From positions 1 to 37,328 of the forward strand of contig JAJPJR010000013.1 of NCBI GenBank assembly GCA_021324165.1: a DNA stretch of 37,328 nucleotides, written 5' to 3'. This DNA comes from Armatimonadota bacterium (GTDB lineage Bacteria; Armatimonadota; Fimbriimonadia; Fimbriimonadales; ATM1). Of this stretch, positions 1 through 8,384 are shown piece by piece (positions within the stretch are counted from its first letter, which is position 1; each line of letters starts with the position of its first letter). The position numbers and the translations under genes are program-made. The notes beneath the pieces were generated by a model, which was not told where the DNA came from, did not search any database, and worked only from the letters and a program-made list of their open reading frames with translations.

Positions 1-1
1 A

Positions 2-103
2 CATTTTTTGCAGGTTTCCCGCCCTCCTGGAGAGAAGGGCGAAAAAGGCGATTCCGGAACTGGAAGCACGGACACGCCTCCACCATCGAACGGCGGCCGA
101 TAA
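2..103 (+). CDS. C-terminal end of a collagen-like repeat protein (partial)
   Basis: The reading frame that enters from the left edge ends at TAA 101-103. It reads Pro-Pro-Gly-Glu-Lys-Gly-Glu-Lys-Gly-Asp-Ser-Gly, a Gly-X-Y triplet series typical of bacterial collagen-like domains, followed by a Thr/Pro/Ser/Gly-rich tail. The start and any anchoring domain lie outside the window. A good intrinsic terminator follows 12 bases after the stop, which supports this being a real gene end on this strand. Only about 33 residues are visible, so the function (perhaps a surface or spore-coat-like fibre) cannot be judged. Confidence 0.55.
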   Translation, partial: HFLQVSRPPGEKGEKGDSGTGSTDTPPPSNGGR

Positions 104-114
104 CTGTTGAACGT

Positions 115-153
115 GATCGCGGGCAGTCTTCTGCTCGCGATCTTCTTGTTTAT
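115..153 (+). terminator. Intrinsic terminator after the collagen-like gene
   Basis: A 12-bp stem (115-126 with 131-142, one G-T pair) closes a TCTT loop and is followed by the T-rich run TTCTTGTTTAT on the plus strand. It sits between the converging collagen-like gene and fusA. The T-run is only on the plus side, so it mainly serves the plus-strand gene, though the stem could also stop fusA transcripts. Confidence 0.7.
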
Positions 154-154
154 C

Positions 155-2272
155 CTAACGATGTTTCGCCGTGCCTTGAGTTTTCGTAACGATCTCCGCG
201 GCCACTCCTTGCGGAACCTCTTCATAGTGCGAAGGCGTAACGTTCGGCGCCGCGCGGCCCTGCGTCAATGAACGAAGCGAAGTTACGTAGCCGAACATTT
301 CGGCCAGCGGCACCAGCGCGTTGATGATCTGCACGCCTCCAACAGCCGGCTCGGTGCCTTCGATACGTCCGCGCCGCGATTGAATATCACCCATCACATC
401 GCCGATAAACTGCTCGGGGGTCGTGATCTCCACATGCATCACAGGCTCTTTCAAAACCGGGTTGGCTTTTTTCATTCCGTCGCGAAACGCAATCATCGCG
501 GCCTGTTTGAAAGCGATTTCGCTCGAGTCCACTTCGTGAAAACTTCCGTCCACCACGGCGACTTTAACATCAACAACCGGATAGCCCGCAAGCACACCCG
601 AATCGAGCGCCTCTTTCACCCCTTTTTCGATTGCGGGAATGTACTCTTTCGGAATTGCACCGCCGACGATCTTGTTTTCAAACACAAACCCCGATCCAGC
701 AGGAAGCGGTTCCAAAACCAGCCACACGTGACCGTACTGTCCCGATCCGCCCGACTGGCGGATGTATTTGCCCTCAACTTTGGCGGTGGTTCGAATCGTT
801 TCTTTGTATGCAACCATCGGTTTGCCTTGGTTTGCGTTCACGTTGAACTCGCGCCCAAGCCTGTCTACGATGATTTCCAAATGCAGCTCGCCCATTCCGC
901 TGATGATCGTCTGTCCGGTTTCGGCGTCCGTTGAGACTCTAAACGTCGGGTCTTCCTGCGCCAATCGCATGAGCGACGTGCCAAGTTTTTCTTGATCGGC
1001 TTTCGATTTCGGCTCGATGGCGATCGAAATCACCGGTTCGGGAAACTTGATCGCTTCCAAAACCACGGGTTTGTCAATCGCGCATACGGTGTTGCCGGTC
1101 GTAACGTCGTTCAATCCGATCACGCCCACAATCTCTCCCGCGAACGCCTCGTCGAGATCTTCCCGGCTGTTTGCGTGCATCTGCAAAATCCGGCTCACGC
1201 GTTCTTTGCGCGTTCTAAATTCGTTCGTTTGCGGATCGCGATAGCACACCGCATATTGCGTGCCTTTTTTCAGCGTGCCACTGTAAATGCGAACGAAAGT
1301 CAACCGTCCAACGAACGGATCGCTCATGATTTTGAACGCAAGCGCACACATCGGCGCGTCGTCTTGGGGCGGTCTTGCAACCTCTTTTTCAGTGTGAATA
1401 TCCACTCCCATCACCGCGCCTTTGTCGAGCGGACTCGGCAGAAACTCCACAATCGCGTCCATCAATCCCTGCACGCCTTTGTTCTTGAACGAAGTTCCGC
1501 AGATAATCGGAACGATTCTGTTTTCCACGGTTCCTTTGCGCAGCGTCGCGCGGATCTCTTCGAGTGTGATCTCTTCGCCTTCCAAAAAACGTTCCATGAT
1601 CGAATCGTTCACATCGGCGCACGCTTCGATAAGTTTTTCACGATAATCGGCTGCCTGCCCGCGCAGTTCCGCGGGAATCTCGCTCACCGTGGGCTCTTTG
1701 CCTTTCTCGTCGGTAAACGTCACGGCTTTCATGGTCAGCAGATCAACGTATCCCACAAAATCGCTTTCCGATCCGATCGGAATCTGAATCGGCACGCCTT
1801 TACACCCCAGGCGTTGTCGGATTTTTTCAACCACGCCGAAGAAATCCGCTCCGAGCCGATCCATTTTGTTGATGTAGATGATTCGCGGAACGCCGTATTT
1901 GTTCGCTTGTCTCCAAACCGTTTCGGATTGCGGCTGCACTCCGCCTACCGCGCAAAAAACCGCAACTACGCCGTCCAAAACGCGAAGCGATCGTTCCACT
2001 TCCACCGTGAAATCCACATGCCCCGGCGTGTCAATGATGTTGATGCGATGGCCTTTCCATTCGCACGTTGTGGCCGCGCTGGTGATGGTGATGCCGCGCT
2101 CCTGTTCCTGTTCCATCCAGTCCATCGTCGCCGCGCCTTCGTGAACTTCGCCGATGCGATGAATGCGGCCCGAATAGTAAAGAATCCGTTCGGTCGTGGT
2201 GGTTTTGCCCGCATCAATGTGCGCGGCAATTCCGATGTTTCGAACAAGTTCTAATGGATGACTGCGTGGCAT
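155..2272 (-). CDS. fusA: Translation elongation factor G
   Basis: This 705-residue GTPase drives ribosomal translocation and, with RRF, ribosome recycling. The G motifs are clear: G1 AHIDAGKTT (17-25), the G2 region RGITITSA (59-66), G3 DTPGH (81-85) and G4 NKMD (135-138). Length and order match the bacterial EF-G family across domains I to V. It is the last gene of the str operon read leftwards (rpsL, rpsG, fusA), starting 96 bp after the rpsG stop. The start is ATG at 2272 behind a purine-rich GAGAAG. The usual downstream tuf gene is absent; a terminator and a converging collagen-like gene occupy that place. Confidence 0.98.
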   Translation of the reverse strand: MPRSHPLELVRNIGIAAHIDAGKTTTTERILYYSGRIHRIGEVHEGAATMDWMEQEQERGITITSAATTCEWKGHRINIIDTPGHVDFTVEVERSLRVLDGVVAVFCAVGGVQPQSETVWRQANKYGVPRIIYINKMDRLGADFFGVVEKIRQRLGCKGVPIQIPIGSESDFVGYVDLLTMKAVTFTDEKGKEPTVSEIPAELRGQAADYREKLIEACADVNDSIMERFLEGEEITLEEIRATLRKGTVENRIVPIICGTSFKNKGVQGLMDAIVEFLPSPLDKGAVMGVDIHTEKEVARPPQDDAPMCALAFKIMSDPFVGRLTFVRIYSGTLKKGTQYAVCYRDPQTNEFRTRKERVSRILQMHANSREDLDEAFAGEIVGVIGLNDVTTGNTVCAIDKPVVLEAIKFPEPVISIAIEPKSKADQEKLGTSLMRLAQEDPTFRVSTDAETGQTIISGMGELHLEIIVDRLGREFNVNANQGKPMVAYKETIRTTAKVEGKYIRQSGGSGQYGHVWLVLEPLPAGSGFVFENKIVGGAIPKEYIPAIEKGVKEALDSGVLAGYPVVDVKVAVVDGSFHEVDSSEIAFKQAAMIAFRDGMKKANPVLKEPVMHVEITTPEQFIGDVMGDIQSRRGRIEGTEPAVGGVQIINALVPLAEMFGYVTSLRSLTQGRAAPNVTPSHYEEVPQGVAAEIVTKTQGTAKHR

Positions 2273-2368
2273 AAACTTCTCTTTCGAGCGAAAACCGTTC
2301 GCGCCGGATTACAGTCCGACTTTCAGGCAAACGTTGTTGAACAAGAGGCGCGTCATACCTTCCCTAAT

Positions 2369-2839
2369 TCAGAATCGGAAGTGCGCGAAAGCCTTGTTCG
2401 CGTCGGCCATCTTGTGTGTGTCTTCCCGCTTTTTCACGGTGTTGCCCTGGCCGTTGAAAGCGTCGGAGAACTCGCCGCTCAGTTTCTCCATCATGGATTT
2501 GCCTGCCCGTTTGCGCGCGTTCGTTACCAGCCATCGAATCGCAAGCGCTCTTCGCCGATGCGGCGGCACGTCCATCGGCACCTGATACGTTTGTCCGCCC
2601 ACGCGGCGGGGCCGCACCTCGACGATCGGCATGCAGTTTTCGAGCGCCTTTTCGAAAACTTCCACGGCGGGCGTTCCTTCTTTCTTTTCGCACATCGCCA
2701 ATGCGCCATAAAAAATCTGCTCGGCCTTAACCTTTTTGCCGTCTTGCATCAAACGGTTGATAAAACGCTGAGCAAGTTCCGAACCGAATATCGGATCGGG
2801 GTTGATCTGCCGCTTGGGAGTGTTGCCGTGTCTTGACAT
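2369..2839 (-). CDS. rpsG: 30S ribosomal protein S7
   Basis: This 156-residue protein is a primary binder of the 3' domain of 16S rRNA and organises the head of the small subunit next to the E site. The N-terminus MSRHGNTPKRQINPDP, the block around residues 75-90 with GGQTYQVPMDV, and the length are diagnostic of bacterial S7. It lies 3 bp after the rpsL stop, so the two are almost certainly co-transcribed and translationally coupled. In enterobacteria S7 represses its own operon through the rpsL-rpsG junction. Here that junction is only a few bases, so that particular mechanism is unlikely. Confidence 0.98.
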   Translation of the reverse strand: MSRHGNTPKRQINPDPIFGSELAQRFINRLMQDGKKVKAEQIFYGALAMCEKKEGTPAVEVFEKALENCMPIVEVRPRRVGGQTYQVPMDVPPHRRRALAIRWLVTNARKRAGKSMMEKLSGEFSDAFNGQGNTVKKREDTHKMADANKAFAHFRF

Positions 2840-2842
2840 GGT

Positions 2843-3226
2843 TTACTTCTTCGCGGCTTTCGGCTTCTTCGTCCCGTACTTGCTTCGGCCTTGCATCCGG
2901 TTGGTTGTTCCGGCGGTCTGCTGCGTTCCCCGCACGATGTGATACCGAACTCCAGGAAGATCTTTCACTCTTCCGCCCCGTACCAACACCACCGAGTGCT
3001 CTTGCAGGTTGTGGCCCACGCCTGGAATGTACGCCGTAACTTCCACGCCGTTCGTCAACCGCACGCGAGCGACTTTTCTTAGAGCCGAGTTCGGCTTTTT
3101 GGGAGTTACCGTTCTGACGATCGTGCACACCCCGCGTCGCTGCGGGTTGCCTTTCAGCGCCGGCGACTTCGATTTCGACTTCGGCGCCTTTCGGCCGCTT
3201 CGAACCATCTGATTGACTGTTGGCAT
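2843..3226 (-). CDS. rpsL: 30S ribosomal protein S12
   Basis: This 127-residue protein lies at the decoding centre and controls accuracy; it is the classic streptomycin-resistance locus. The conserved [20 protein letters not shown] block carries the streptomycin-site lysines, and the later [16 protein letters not shown] block carries the second resistance cluster in wild-type form. I chose ATG 3226 ([10 protein letters not shown]) because homologues start there. The frame stays open for 40 more codons upstream, but those codons lie in the promoter-proximal leader and contain its hairpin. It is first in the rpsL-rpsG-fusA unit. Confidence 0.98.
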   Translation of the reverse strand: MPTVNQMVRSGRKAPKSKSKSPALKGNPQRRGVCTIVRTVTPKKPNSALRKVARVRLTNGVEVTAYIPGVGHNLQEHSVVLVRGGRVKDLPGVRYHIVRGTQQTAGTTNRMQGRSKYGTKKPKAAKK

Positions 3227-3235
3227 ATTCCCTAC

Positions 3236-3268
3236 AAAAAAACACCAGGCTCGCCGTTGGACGCCTGG
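3236..3268 (-). promoter_or_regulatory. Terminator-like hairpin in the rpsL leader
   Basis: On the minus strand the rpsL leader holds a 6-bp GC-rich stem CCAGGC/GCCTGG (3263-3268 with 3245-3250) followed almost at once by seven Ts (3236-3242). It ends only about 10 bases before the rpsL ATG at 3226. Its shape is that of an intrinsic terminator placed between promoter and first gene, so it may attenuate the str operon. The stem is short with a 12-nt loop, so a passive leader hairpin is also possible. Confidence 0.45.
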
Positions 3269-3379
3269 GTTCAAATCTCCCCAAAAATTCTCGGGGCTAA
3301 GCTGTCTGCGTTCCGTGAGTTCCCGCGGGCACCCTCCGACGATCAAAATTCAGACCGGCCTGCGCCGGCCCGTACCGCT

Positions 3380-3409
3380 ATTAAACTCATTGTCGGCGCA
3401 GTTTGTCAA
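3380..3409 (-). promoter_or_regulatory. Sigma-70 promoter of the str operon
   Basis: On the minus strand, TTGACA (3404-3409, perfect -35) is separated by 18 bases from TTTAAT (3380-3385, 5 of 6 matches to the -10). It begins 12 bases after the stop of the upstream SDR gene, so rpsL-rpsG-fusA has its own strong promoter with a leader of roughly 145 nt. Confidence 0.75.
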
Positions 3410-3420
3410 GCCCAAACGGC

Positions 3421-4155
3421 CTAATGGAAGTAACTCGCCCCGTTCACGTCCAGCACCACCCCAGAAAGGTACGCCGCCTCATCGGACAACAAGAACGCCG
3501 CCGCATTGGCGCAGTCTTCGGGTGAAGCCACCCTGCCGAGAGGGATCGAGCCCTCGATCTCAGCCCTCCGCTCTTCCATCCCCTTGCGGGTCATCGCCGT
3601 CTCCACCCACCCGGGCGCGATGCCGAACACACCGATTCCCAGCCCGGCAAGCTCCACGGCCAGCGACCTTACAAGGTTGATCTGAGCGGCTTTGCTCGCC
3701 GCATAGGCGGCGGCCCCCGCCTCGCCTCGAAATCCCACCCTGGAGCACACATTCAAAATCCGATCCCCCTTGCTCGCCTGCTGCGCGAACCACCGCGAAA
3801 GGCGGACCGGCGCCATGAAGTTCACCGACATCGCCTGAGAGAACGAAGCCTCGAATTCCCGCTCGTCCCGCTCGGTAAAACTCCCCTGAACATAAACCCC
3901 AGCGTTGTTCACCAGGCCGCGTACCGGGCCCATCGAGACCGCCCATTCCCACACCTTGCGGCATCCTTCCAGGCTGCCCAGGTCGGCGCCGAAGGGGCAG
4001 GCAACTCCGCCCGAGAGTTCGGCCGCCTCGTGCGCTTCCTTAATATGAGACCGGCAGACGATGAGCGGCCTCCAGCCGTCGGCTCCCAATCGGATGGCTA
4101 TGGCCCGCCCGATTCCCCGCGATCCGCCCGTTATCAGTATGGGTTTGGCTTGCAT
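3421..4155 (-). CDS. Short-chain dehydrogenase/reductase, FabG-like
   Basis: This 244-residue classical SDR is a soluble NAD(P)-dependent oxidoreductase. It shows the dinucleotide-binding motif TGGSRGIG (9-16), the structural NNAG (83-86), and the catalytic residues Asn112, Ser138, Tyr151 and Lys155 (YAASK). The overall similarity is to 3-oxoacyl-ACP reductases, but no fatty-acid genes are nearby, so the substrate is unassigned. ATG 4155 follows a purine stretch AGGGAAGG that abuts the start. It is co-directional with rpsL but rpsL has its own promoter just past this stop. It diverges from the LuxR-type gene across 166 bp. Confidence 0.9.
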   Translation of the reverse strand: MQAKPILITGGSRGIGRAIAIRLGADGWRPLIVCRSHIKEAHEAAELSGGVACPFGADLGSLEGCRKVWEWAVSMGPVRGLVNNAGVYVQGSFTERDEREFEASFSQAMSVNFMAPVRLSRWFAQQASKGDRILNVCSRVGFRGEAGAAAYAASKAAQINLVRSLAVELAGLGIGVFGIAPGWVETAMTRKGMEERRAEIEGSIPLGRVASPEDCANAAAFLLSDEAAYLSGVVLDVNGASYFH

Positions 4156-4242
4156 CCTTCCCTGGTTCTGCCCAAAAATTACCCGCGAACGCAGTTTTTT
4201 CGAACTCTCAGCCTATCTCCGTTGTCTTAAGAGGGTGTAAGA

Positions 4243-4297
4243 AAGCACACATTTGTGGCTTCGCCGGGTATCGCCCCATCTTTTAGGGGCAGCTGCC
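4243..4297 (+). promoter_or_regulatory. Structured leader upstream of the LuxR-type gene
   Basis: Three potential stems lie in series before the LuxR-type start: an imperfect AAGCACA/TGTGGCTT pair (4243-4261), GCCCC/GGGGC (4273-4277 with 4286-4290), and the palindrome GGCAGCTGCC (4288-4297) that competes with it. I could not match this to any riboswitch class I know. It may be a regulator-binding site or a leader structure, or simply chance in a 166-bp divergent gap. Confidence 0.25.
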
Positions 4298-4321
4298 CAG
4301 GAAATTTAAGGGTTAAAAAAT

Positions 4322-4585
4322 ATGCACGCATTAGGACAAACAGTCTTCCCGTCGAGGGTTCAGTTATCGAAGCGAGAGATCGAGGTTCTTTCCCGCATAG
4401 CCGGCGGCCTCACCAGCAAGCAGACCGCTGACGAGTTGTTCGTCGCCAAGAGCACGGTGGATTACCACCTGGAGAACATTTATCGCAAGCTTGGTGTGAA
4501 CAACCGTATCAACGCGATCCGCGCGGCGGTGAACCTGGGGTTCCTTCCGCGGGAAAGCGCTTACGGCGGATTCGAAGTCCATTAA
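4322..4585 (+). CDS. Stand-alone LuxR/FixJ-type helix-turn-helix protein
   Basis: This 87-residue protein is almost only a GerE/LuxR DNA-binding domain. LSKREIEVLSRIAGGLTSKQ opens helix 1, and TVDYHLENIYRKLGVNNR carries the recognition helix and the tail typical of the NarL/LuxR family. There is no receiver or autoinducer domain, so it resembles single-domain regulators of the spore-regulator GerE type. ATG 4322 follows AAGGG at a normal distance. It lies upstream of a co-directional pseudopilin/dioxygenase/secreted-protein series and could regulate it, but nothing in the sequence proves that. Confidence 0.88.
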   Translation: MHALGQTVFPSRVQLSKREIEVLSRIAGGLTSKQTADELFVAKSTVDYHLENIYRKLGVNNRINAIRAAVNLGFLPRESAYGGFEVH

Positions 4586-4694
4586 TCTTAATCCAGCCTG
4601 ACCAGCATCAGGAAGGAATCGCCTTCTGAGCGTCGCATGTTAACCTCGCGGCCGACCGCGGCATCGCGGCGAGACGCAAGGAGGCGGTCTTTCC

Positions 4695-5636
4695 ATGACG
4701 AGGGTCGGGGTCAAGGCGTTCACGCTCATCGAACTGCTGGTGGTGGCGGCGATCATCGCCATTCTGGCGGCGATTCTGTTTCCGGTTTTTGCCCGCGCGA
4801 AAGAGAGCGCCAAGAAAGCCGTGTCCATCGCCAACATTCGGCAGATTTCTCAGGCAGTCATGCTCTACGCTTCGGACTGGAACGAGATCTACCCGCGCGA
4901 TGACGGCTGCCAGGCTCAAAGTTCGATCAACCCGAAGTTCAACCGCGACGGAGCAGTCAACGGAGATGGCTGCACGCCCCCCGGCCCGTATCCTTACCGG
5001 ATGAACCATTACAGTTGGCAGAAATGGATCAAGCCGTACACGCAAACGTTTTCGATTTTCTTTCATCCGCGTTGGGAGCAGGACCCGGACGTATGGAACA
5101 CCAACGGCGAAATCTGCAACGGCTACGCCATCAACCTCGCCCTAACCGGCGCACTGAATCGGTACGGAAACCCTAACCGCAACGGCGCCTATCGAAACAG
5201 TTTTCTGGGAGGGATGGCCTCGGCGGTTCCTGATCCATCTTCGGCGATGCTGTTCATGGAGTTCGTCAGCGGCCATATTAATTTCGTTCCGGTTTTCACC
5301 ACGCCGAATGCGAACATCCAAACCGCCTATCCCGCCGCTCTGCGCGAACTTTGGGCGCCGATGTTCAAGAGATGGAAGTCGCCCGACGACTGCACGCCGA
5401 CCGATGAAACTGATTCTCGAAGAGCGTCGTTCGCCGAAGGAATTCTGATCGGCCGGGTGGATGGCAGCGTGAAATGGTATCACGTCAACAGTTTTCTTGA
5501 ACAAACCCCCACGAAAAACGACTATCTCGTGGGCAGTTACGGCTCGACGTGGGACTGCGGCCCGATTGACGGCTCGCGCACCATCGCTGGCAAACCTACG
5601 TGGTCGCGCGAGTGGCCCCTTTGGGCTCTGAATTAG
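4695..5636 (+). CDS. Pseudopilin-like protein with prepilin N-terminal methylation motif
   Basis: This 313-residue protein has a type IV prepilin leader: after a basic start comes the cleavage motif A|FTLIELLVV, with Glu at position +5 of the mature protein, then a hydrophobic helix ending in FPVFARAKESAKK. Family knowledge: a prepilin peptidase removes the leader and the helix anchors the protein in a type II secretion or pilus-like filament. The long C-terminal part resembles the DUF1559-type pseudopilins abundant in Armatimonadota and Planctomycetota, with a closing aromatic/DG segment (GRVDGSVKWYHV). ATG 4695 has a strong AGGAGG ten bases upstream. It ends 16 bp before the dioxygenase gene. 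Confidence 0.9.
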   Translation: MTRVGVKAFTLIELLVVAAIIAILAAILFPVFARAKESAKKAVSIANIRQISQAVMLYASDWNEIYPRDDGCQAQSSINPKFNRDGAVNGDGCTPPGPYPYRMNHYSWQKWIKPYTQTFSIFFHPRWEQDPDVWNTNGEICNGYAINLALTGALNRYGNPNRNGAYRNSFLGGMASAVPDPSSAMLFMEFVSGHINFVPVFTTPNANIQTAYPAALRELWAPMFKRWKSPDDCTPTDETDSRRASFAEGILIGRVDGSVKWYHVNSFLEQTPTKNDYLVGSYGSTWDCGPIDGSRTIAGKPTWSREWPLWALN

Positions 5637-5652
5637 GTAAAGTCGTTTCGAT

Positions 5653-6411
5653 ATGTGCGCGATGCAGCTGGCACGAAAACTTTCCAAAGAAGAGCTCGAC
5701 GAATACCGCCGCACCGGCTTCATGAAGTACGGGCAGATTATCTCGGATGATGACGTGAACCGCGCGCGCGAGTATGTGGACGAGATGGTTGCGGGACTGA
5801 AACCAGGCGAACGACCGGAAGGGTTCGACATGACCCACACCAAGCATCCGTTCATGCTCGATCTGTGCCGCCATCCCAACATCTTGGATGTGGTCGAGCA
5901 GTTCATTGGGCCCAACATCGTGCTGTTCGCTTCGCACCTGATCTGCAAACCCGGCGGTGACGGCAAAGCCGCACCGTGGCATCAGGATTCCACCTACTGG
6001 CCGCTGGAGCCGATGGGAGTGATGACGCTTTGGCTGGCGATTGACGAAGCCACGGTGGAAAACGGATGCATGCGCGTGATTCCCGGAACTCACACCCTCG
6101 GAGAACTCGCGCACAAATCAGAAGACACGGCAGAAAACCTGCTGCATTTGGGTTTGGACATCACCCCGTTCGCGCACCTTCCTATTATTGATTGCGAATT
6201 GAAACCAGGCGAATGCACCTTTCACGAAGCGAGACTCGTGCACGGCAGCGCACCGAACCGATCACCCAAACGGAGGGCTGGCTACACGATGCGGTTCATG
6301 CCCGTAACGACCAAACTCGATCGAAGCAAAGAGTCGTTTTACCAAAACCACCCCCTGTATCTTCTTCGGGGCGAGGATATACATGGTGTGAACCAGTACG
6401 TGAACGCATAA
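5653..6411 (+). CDS. Phytanoyl-CoA dioxygenase (PhyH) family protein
   Basis: This 252-residue Fe(II)/2-oxoglutarate oxygenase is probably cytoplasmic, as no signal peptide is seen. Iron ligands fit His110-x-Asp112 (WHQDSTYW) and His197 (LVHGSAPNRS), with Arg208 downstream as the likely 2-oxoglutarate anchor. The pattern GCMRVIPGTH is characteristic of the PhyH family. The substrate is unknown; this family hydroxylates diverse small molecules in secondary metabolism. The start at 5653 (MCAM) lacks a clear Shine-Dalgarno, and the ATG at 5662 is a possible alternative. It sits between the pseudopilin and a secreted protein, 16 bp from each. Confidence 0.88.
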   Translation: MCAMQLARKLSKEELDEYRRTGFMKYGQIISDDDVNRAREYVDEMVAGLKPGERPEGFDMTHTKHPFMLDLCRHPNILDVVEQFIGPNIVLFASHLICKPGGDGKAAPWHQDSTYWPLEPMGVMTLWLAIDEATVENGCMRVIPGTHTLGELAHKSEDTAENLLHLGLDITPFAHLPIIDCELKPGECTFHEARLVHGSAPNRSPKRRAGYTMRFMPVTTKLDRSKESFYQNHPLYLLRGEDIHGVNQYVNA

Positions 6412-6427
6412 CGTCAGGAGGAGTTTG

Positions 6428-7534
6428 ATGAAGTCAATCTTTGGTCTGCTGTTGTTGTTCTGCATGGCGTGCGCGCACGGCGTGCGCGTTGTGTTCGTTG
6501 CTGCGCCCGGACAGGGGCAGTTGCACGATCTTCGATGGGGACTTACGCCCCTTCCTGGAGACGCCGTTGATCAACAGTGGGGCGTGTTTCAGCAGGGGAT
6601 GCGCGAAGACCAGTTCCCGGTGTGCGCGACGGCCGGTTCGCAGATCGGTGTAAAGATCGTTTGGGAAACCGGCGACACGCCCGGCCCTTGGTTTATCGGT
6701 TATTCGATCTGCAAGAGCACCGTTTCGGGACAAACGTTCTGGTTCGAAGGCATATCCGCCATTCATGGGCCGAACGACACGCACTGGTTCGCATCCACGC
6801 TACCTGCATGGGTAGACCGGCTCGATCTTACGGGAGCGGTGACGATTCCGCAGCCGTCCGGATTGCCCATCACACCGAAGGTTCGCAAATCCATTATCTT
6901 TAATGTGCTGAGCGCGCCTTTCAATCCGATGACGCCGGCGTGGGTCAACGTTCTGAACTCTTCCACCGTTTGGGCATACGGCTCGGCGAACGCCGTTCAA
7001 GCCACAACGAGTTTGGTGAGCGCCCTGCAAAGCCGCGGAACTTACAACGGCGGATTCAACTCTTATATCTCTTCGGCCAACGACAGCGGCGAAACGTTTC
7101 AACTCAGGAGGTTTTTGCAAGACCCGCTCTACCCTTACGGCGAATGCAACGAGTTTGCAGATTATATGGTGTGCATGTCGAGTTCCATCGGCGCGCTTGA
7201 CCTGGTTTCGCAGCGATCCAATTCGATTTTCGGCAGCGTGTATTTCACATTCAACACGATTGATCCGGCGGGAACGAATTCCGGCAACAACCCGCACCGC
7301 GGACAGTGGCATTATCACCAGATTCCCGTTCAGCCGAGCGCGAACTTTGCGGTTTGGGATGGGTGTCTCAACTTTTATCCTCCCACCGTGCCCGCAGGCC
7401 CGATCTACGGGCTGGCAAGAGACACCACTTATCGCGGAGGCTCGACAGACATCGGCCTGGTTGATCATTACAACATCGGCGGCTGGGTACCCACACCCGC
7501 CGCAGGATTTATTCCCAATCTCACCACGAACTAA
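6428..7534 (+). CDS. Secreted protein with a transglutaminase-like Cys-His-Asp pattern
   Basis: This 368-residue protein starts at ATG 6428, with AGGAGG five bases upstream; the TTG just before it is not needed. The signal peptide is MKSIFGLLLLFCMACAHG. I know no exact family. The C-terminal half has GECNEFADYM with Cys240, a His-rich segment RGQWHYHQ (His295/His297), then FAVWDG with Asp311 fourteen residues later. This spacing and the G-x-C-x-x-F-A context resemble the transglutaminase/NlpC-like cysteine triad. If correct it would be an exported peptidase, transglutaminase or amidase. It is followed after 12 bp by another small secreted protein. The fold assignment is inference. Confidence 0.6.
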   Translation: MKSIFGLLLLFCMACAHGVRVVFVAAPGQGQLHDLRWGLTPLPGDAVDQQWGVFQQGMREDQFPVCATAGSQIGVKIVWETGDTPGPWFIGYSICKSTVSGQTFWFEGISAIHGPNDTHWFASTLPAWVDRLDLTGAVTIPQPSGLPITPKVRKSIIFNVLSAPFNPMTPAWVNVLNSSTVWAYGSANAVQATTSLVSALQSRGTYNGGFNSYISSANDSGETFQLRRFLQDPLYPYGECNEFADYMVCMSSSIGALDLVSQRSNSIFGSVYFTFNTIDPAGTNSGNNPHRGQWHYHQIPVQPSANFAVWDGCLNFYPPTVPAGPIYGLARDTTYRGGSTDIGLVDHYNIGGWVPTPAAGFIPNLTTN

Positions 7535-7546
7535 GTTGGAGACATC

Positions 7547-8104
7547 ATGAAACGATTCACTGTTTTTGGAATTCTTTTCACGGCGTGCGCTTTTGCACAA
7601 ACCGGGGTGGCGATTCACGACGCAAAAGGCTCCAACATCGGCGTGACGGCCACGCAGATGCTCGCGATGATATTGGGACCGAAGCCGCTGCCGGGAATGG
7701 CGCTGACCGGCGAAAACCCCACGCGGATCGAACTCAACTCCAAGCCCGAAAACGGCGCACCCGGGTGCTCCACAATTCTGCGCGTTTGGAGCTGCAGCGG
7801 CGAACTTCAGTTCGTGCGCATCGAACTCAAGGTGTATGCCGATGAGAACGTCGCATTCCGTCAGTTCCGGCTTTTGCCAACGATGAGCGCAGCCGTTCTG
7901 AACGAAATTAAGAACGGGCCGAACCTTGTCGGGCGCTCCGCCTTCCAAAACTGTGCAAACGGCACCGGATATTACGCGTTCGTGAAAGGACGCACAATCG
8001 CCGCGATTACCGTGCGGTCGCAGATAGAAATGAGCAATGACCAGTTGTCCGCGCTGTCATTGAATCTTGCCAAAATGCAGGATCGGCTGATAAGAAACAG
8101 ATAA
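7547..8104 (+). CDS. Small secreted protein, function unknown
   Basis: This 185-residue protein has a clear signal peptide (MKRFTVFGILFTACAFAQ) and is probably exported. ATG 7547 follows TTGGAG at a standard distance. The mature part has four cysteines (in GAPGCSTILRVWSCSG and FQNCANG), which may form disulfides outside the cytoplasm, but no motif I recognise. It is 12 bp downstream of the transglutaminase-like gene and 4 bp upstream of the Tat-signal gene, so all are likely one transcript. A partner or inhibitor role for the upstream enzyme is possible but only guessed from position. Confidence 0.75.
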   Translation: MKRFTVFGILFTACAFAQTGVAIHDAKGSNIGVTATQMLAMILGPKPLPGMALTGENPTRIELNSKPENGAPGCSTILRVWSCSGELQFVRIELKVYADENVAFRQFRLLPTMSAAVLNEIKNGPNLVGRSAFQNCANGTGYYAFVKGRTIAAITVRSQIEMSNDQLSALSLNLAKMQDRLIRNR

Positions 8105-8108
8105 AGCG

Positions 8109-8384
8109 ATGGCGAAATTCACCCGGCGTCAAATCGCAAAACTTGCCGGACTCACGGCGATAGGAGCGGCCGCACCGCGAGCGTTCCCCAACACCTTGCA
8201 AGCCGAAGACCCCGTGGAAAAACTGCAGTCGCAGCTGGCAAAACCTTTCGATGAGCAGACCAAGCCGCTCGCCCTCGAAGCGTTGAAAGCGATCGAAAGG
8301 CTTAGCGTAGAACGCAAAAAGACCAAACTGCCCGAAAACAGCGAACCTTGCACCGTGTATGTTCCCACGGAGCCGCGGCGGTGA
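8109..8384 (+). CDS. Tat-signal mini-protein, probable detached N-terminus of the amidase
   Basis: This 91-residue protein opens with a twin-arginine-type leader: TRRQIAKLAGLTAIGAAA, that is RR, a moderately hydrophobic stretch, then an Ala-rich end. The rest is a helical linker rich in Leu, Lys and Glu ending VYVPTEPRR. Its stop TGA shares bases with the GTG of the amidase (GTGA, 8381-8384). In related exported amidases I recall, a Tat leader and similar linker precede the amidase domain in one chain. A -1 shift at CGG-CGG-TGA would fuse the two. So this is a split gene, a coupled two-protein export unit, or a one-base sequence error. Confidence 0.7.
   Translation: MAKFTRRQIAKLAGLTAIGAAAPRAFPNTLQAEDPVEKLQSQLAKPFDEQTKPLALEALKAIERLSVERKKTKLPENSEPCTVYVPTEPRR

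Noticed and set aside
992-2254. Long plus-strand open frame (420 codons) opposite fusA
   Set aside because: It is the antisense shadow of a highly conserved EF-G gene, with a His/Arg/Phe-rich composition and no recognisable domain.
3243-3296. tRNA-like segment with GGTTCAAATC near the rpsL leader
   Set aside because: The T-loop-like string lacks a proper 5-bp T stem, and no acceptor, D or anticodon arms could be formed around it.
6800-7948. Minus-strand open frame (382 codons) opposite the two secreted-protein genes
   Set aside because: It spans two plus-strand genes that have signal peptides and ribosome sites; its composition is shadow-like.
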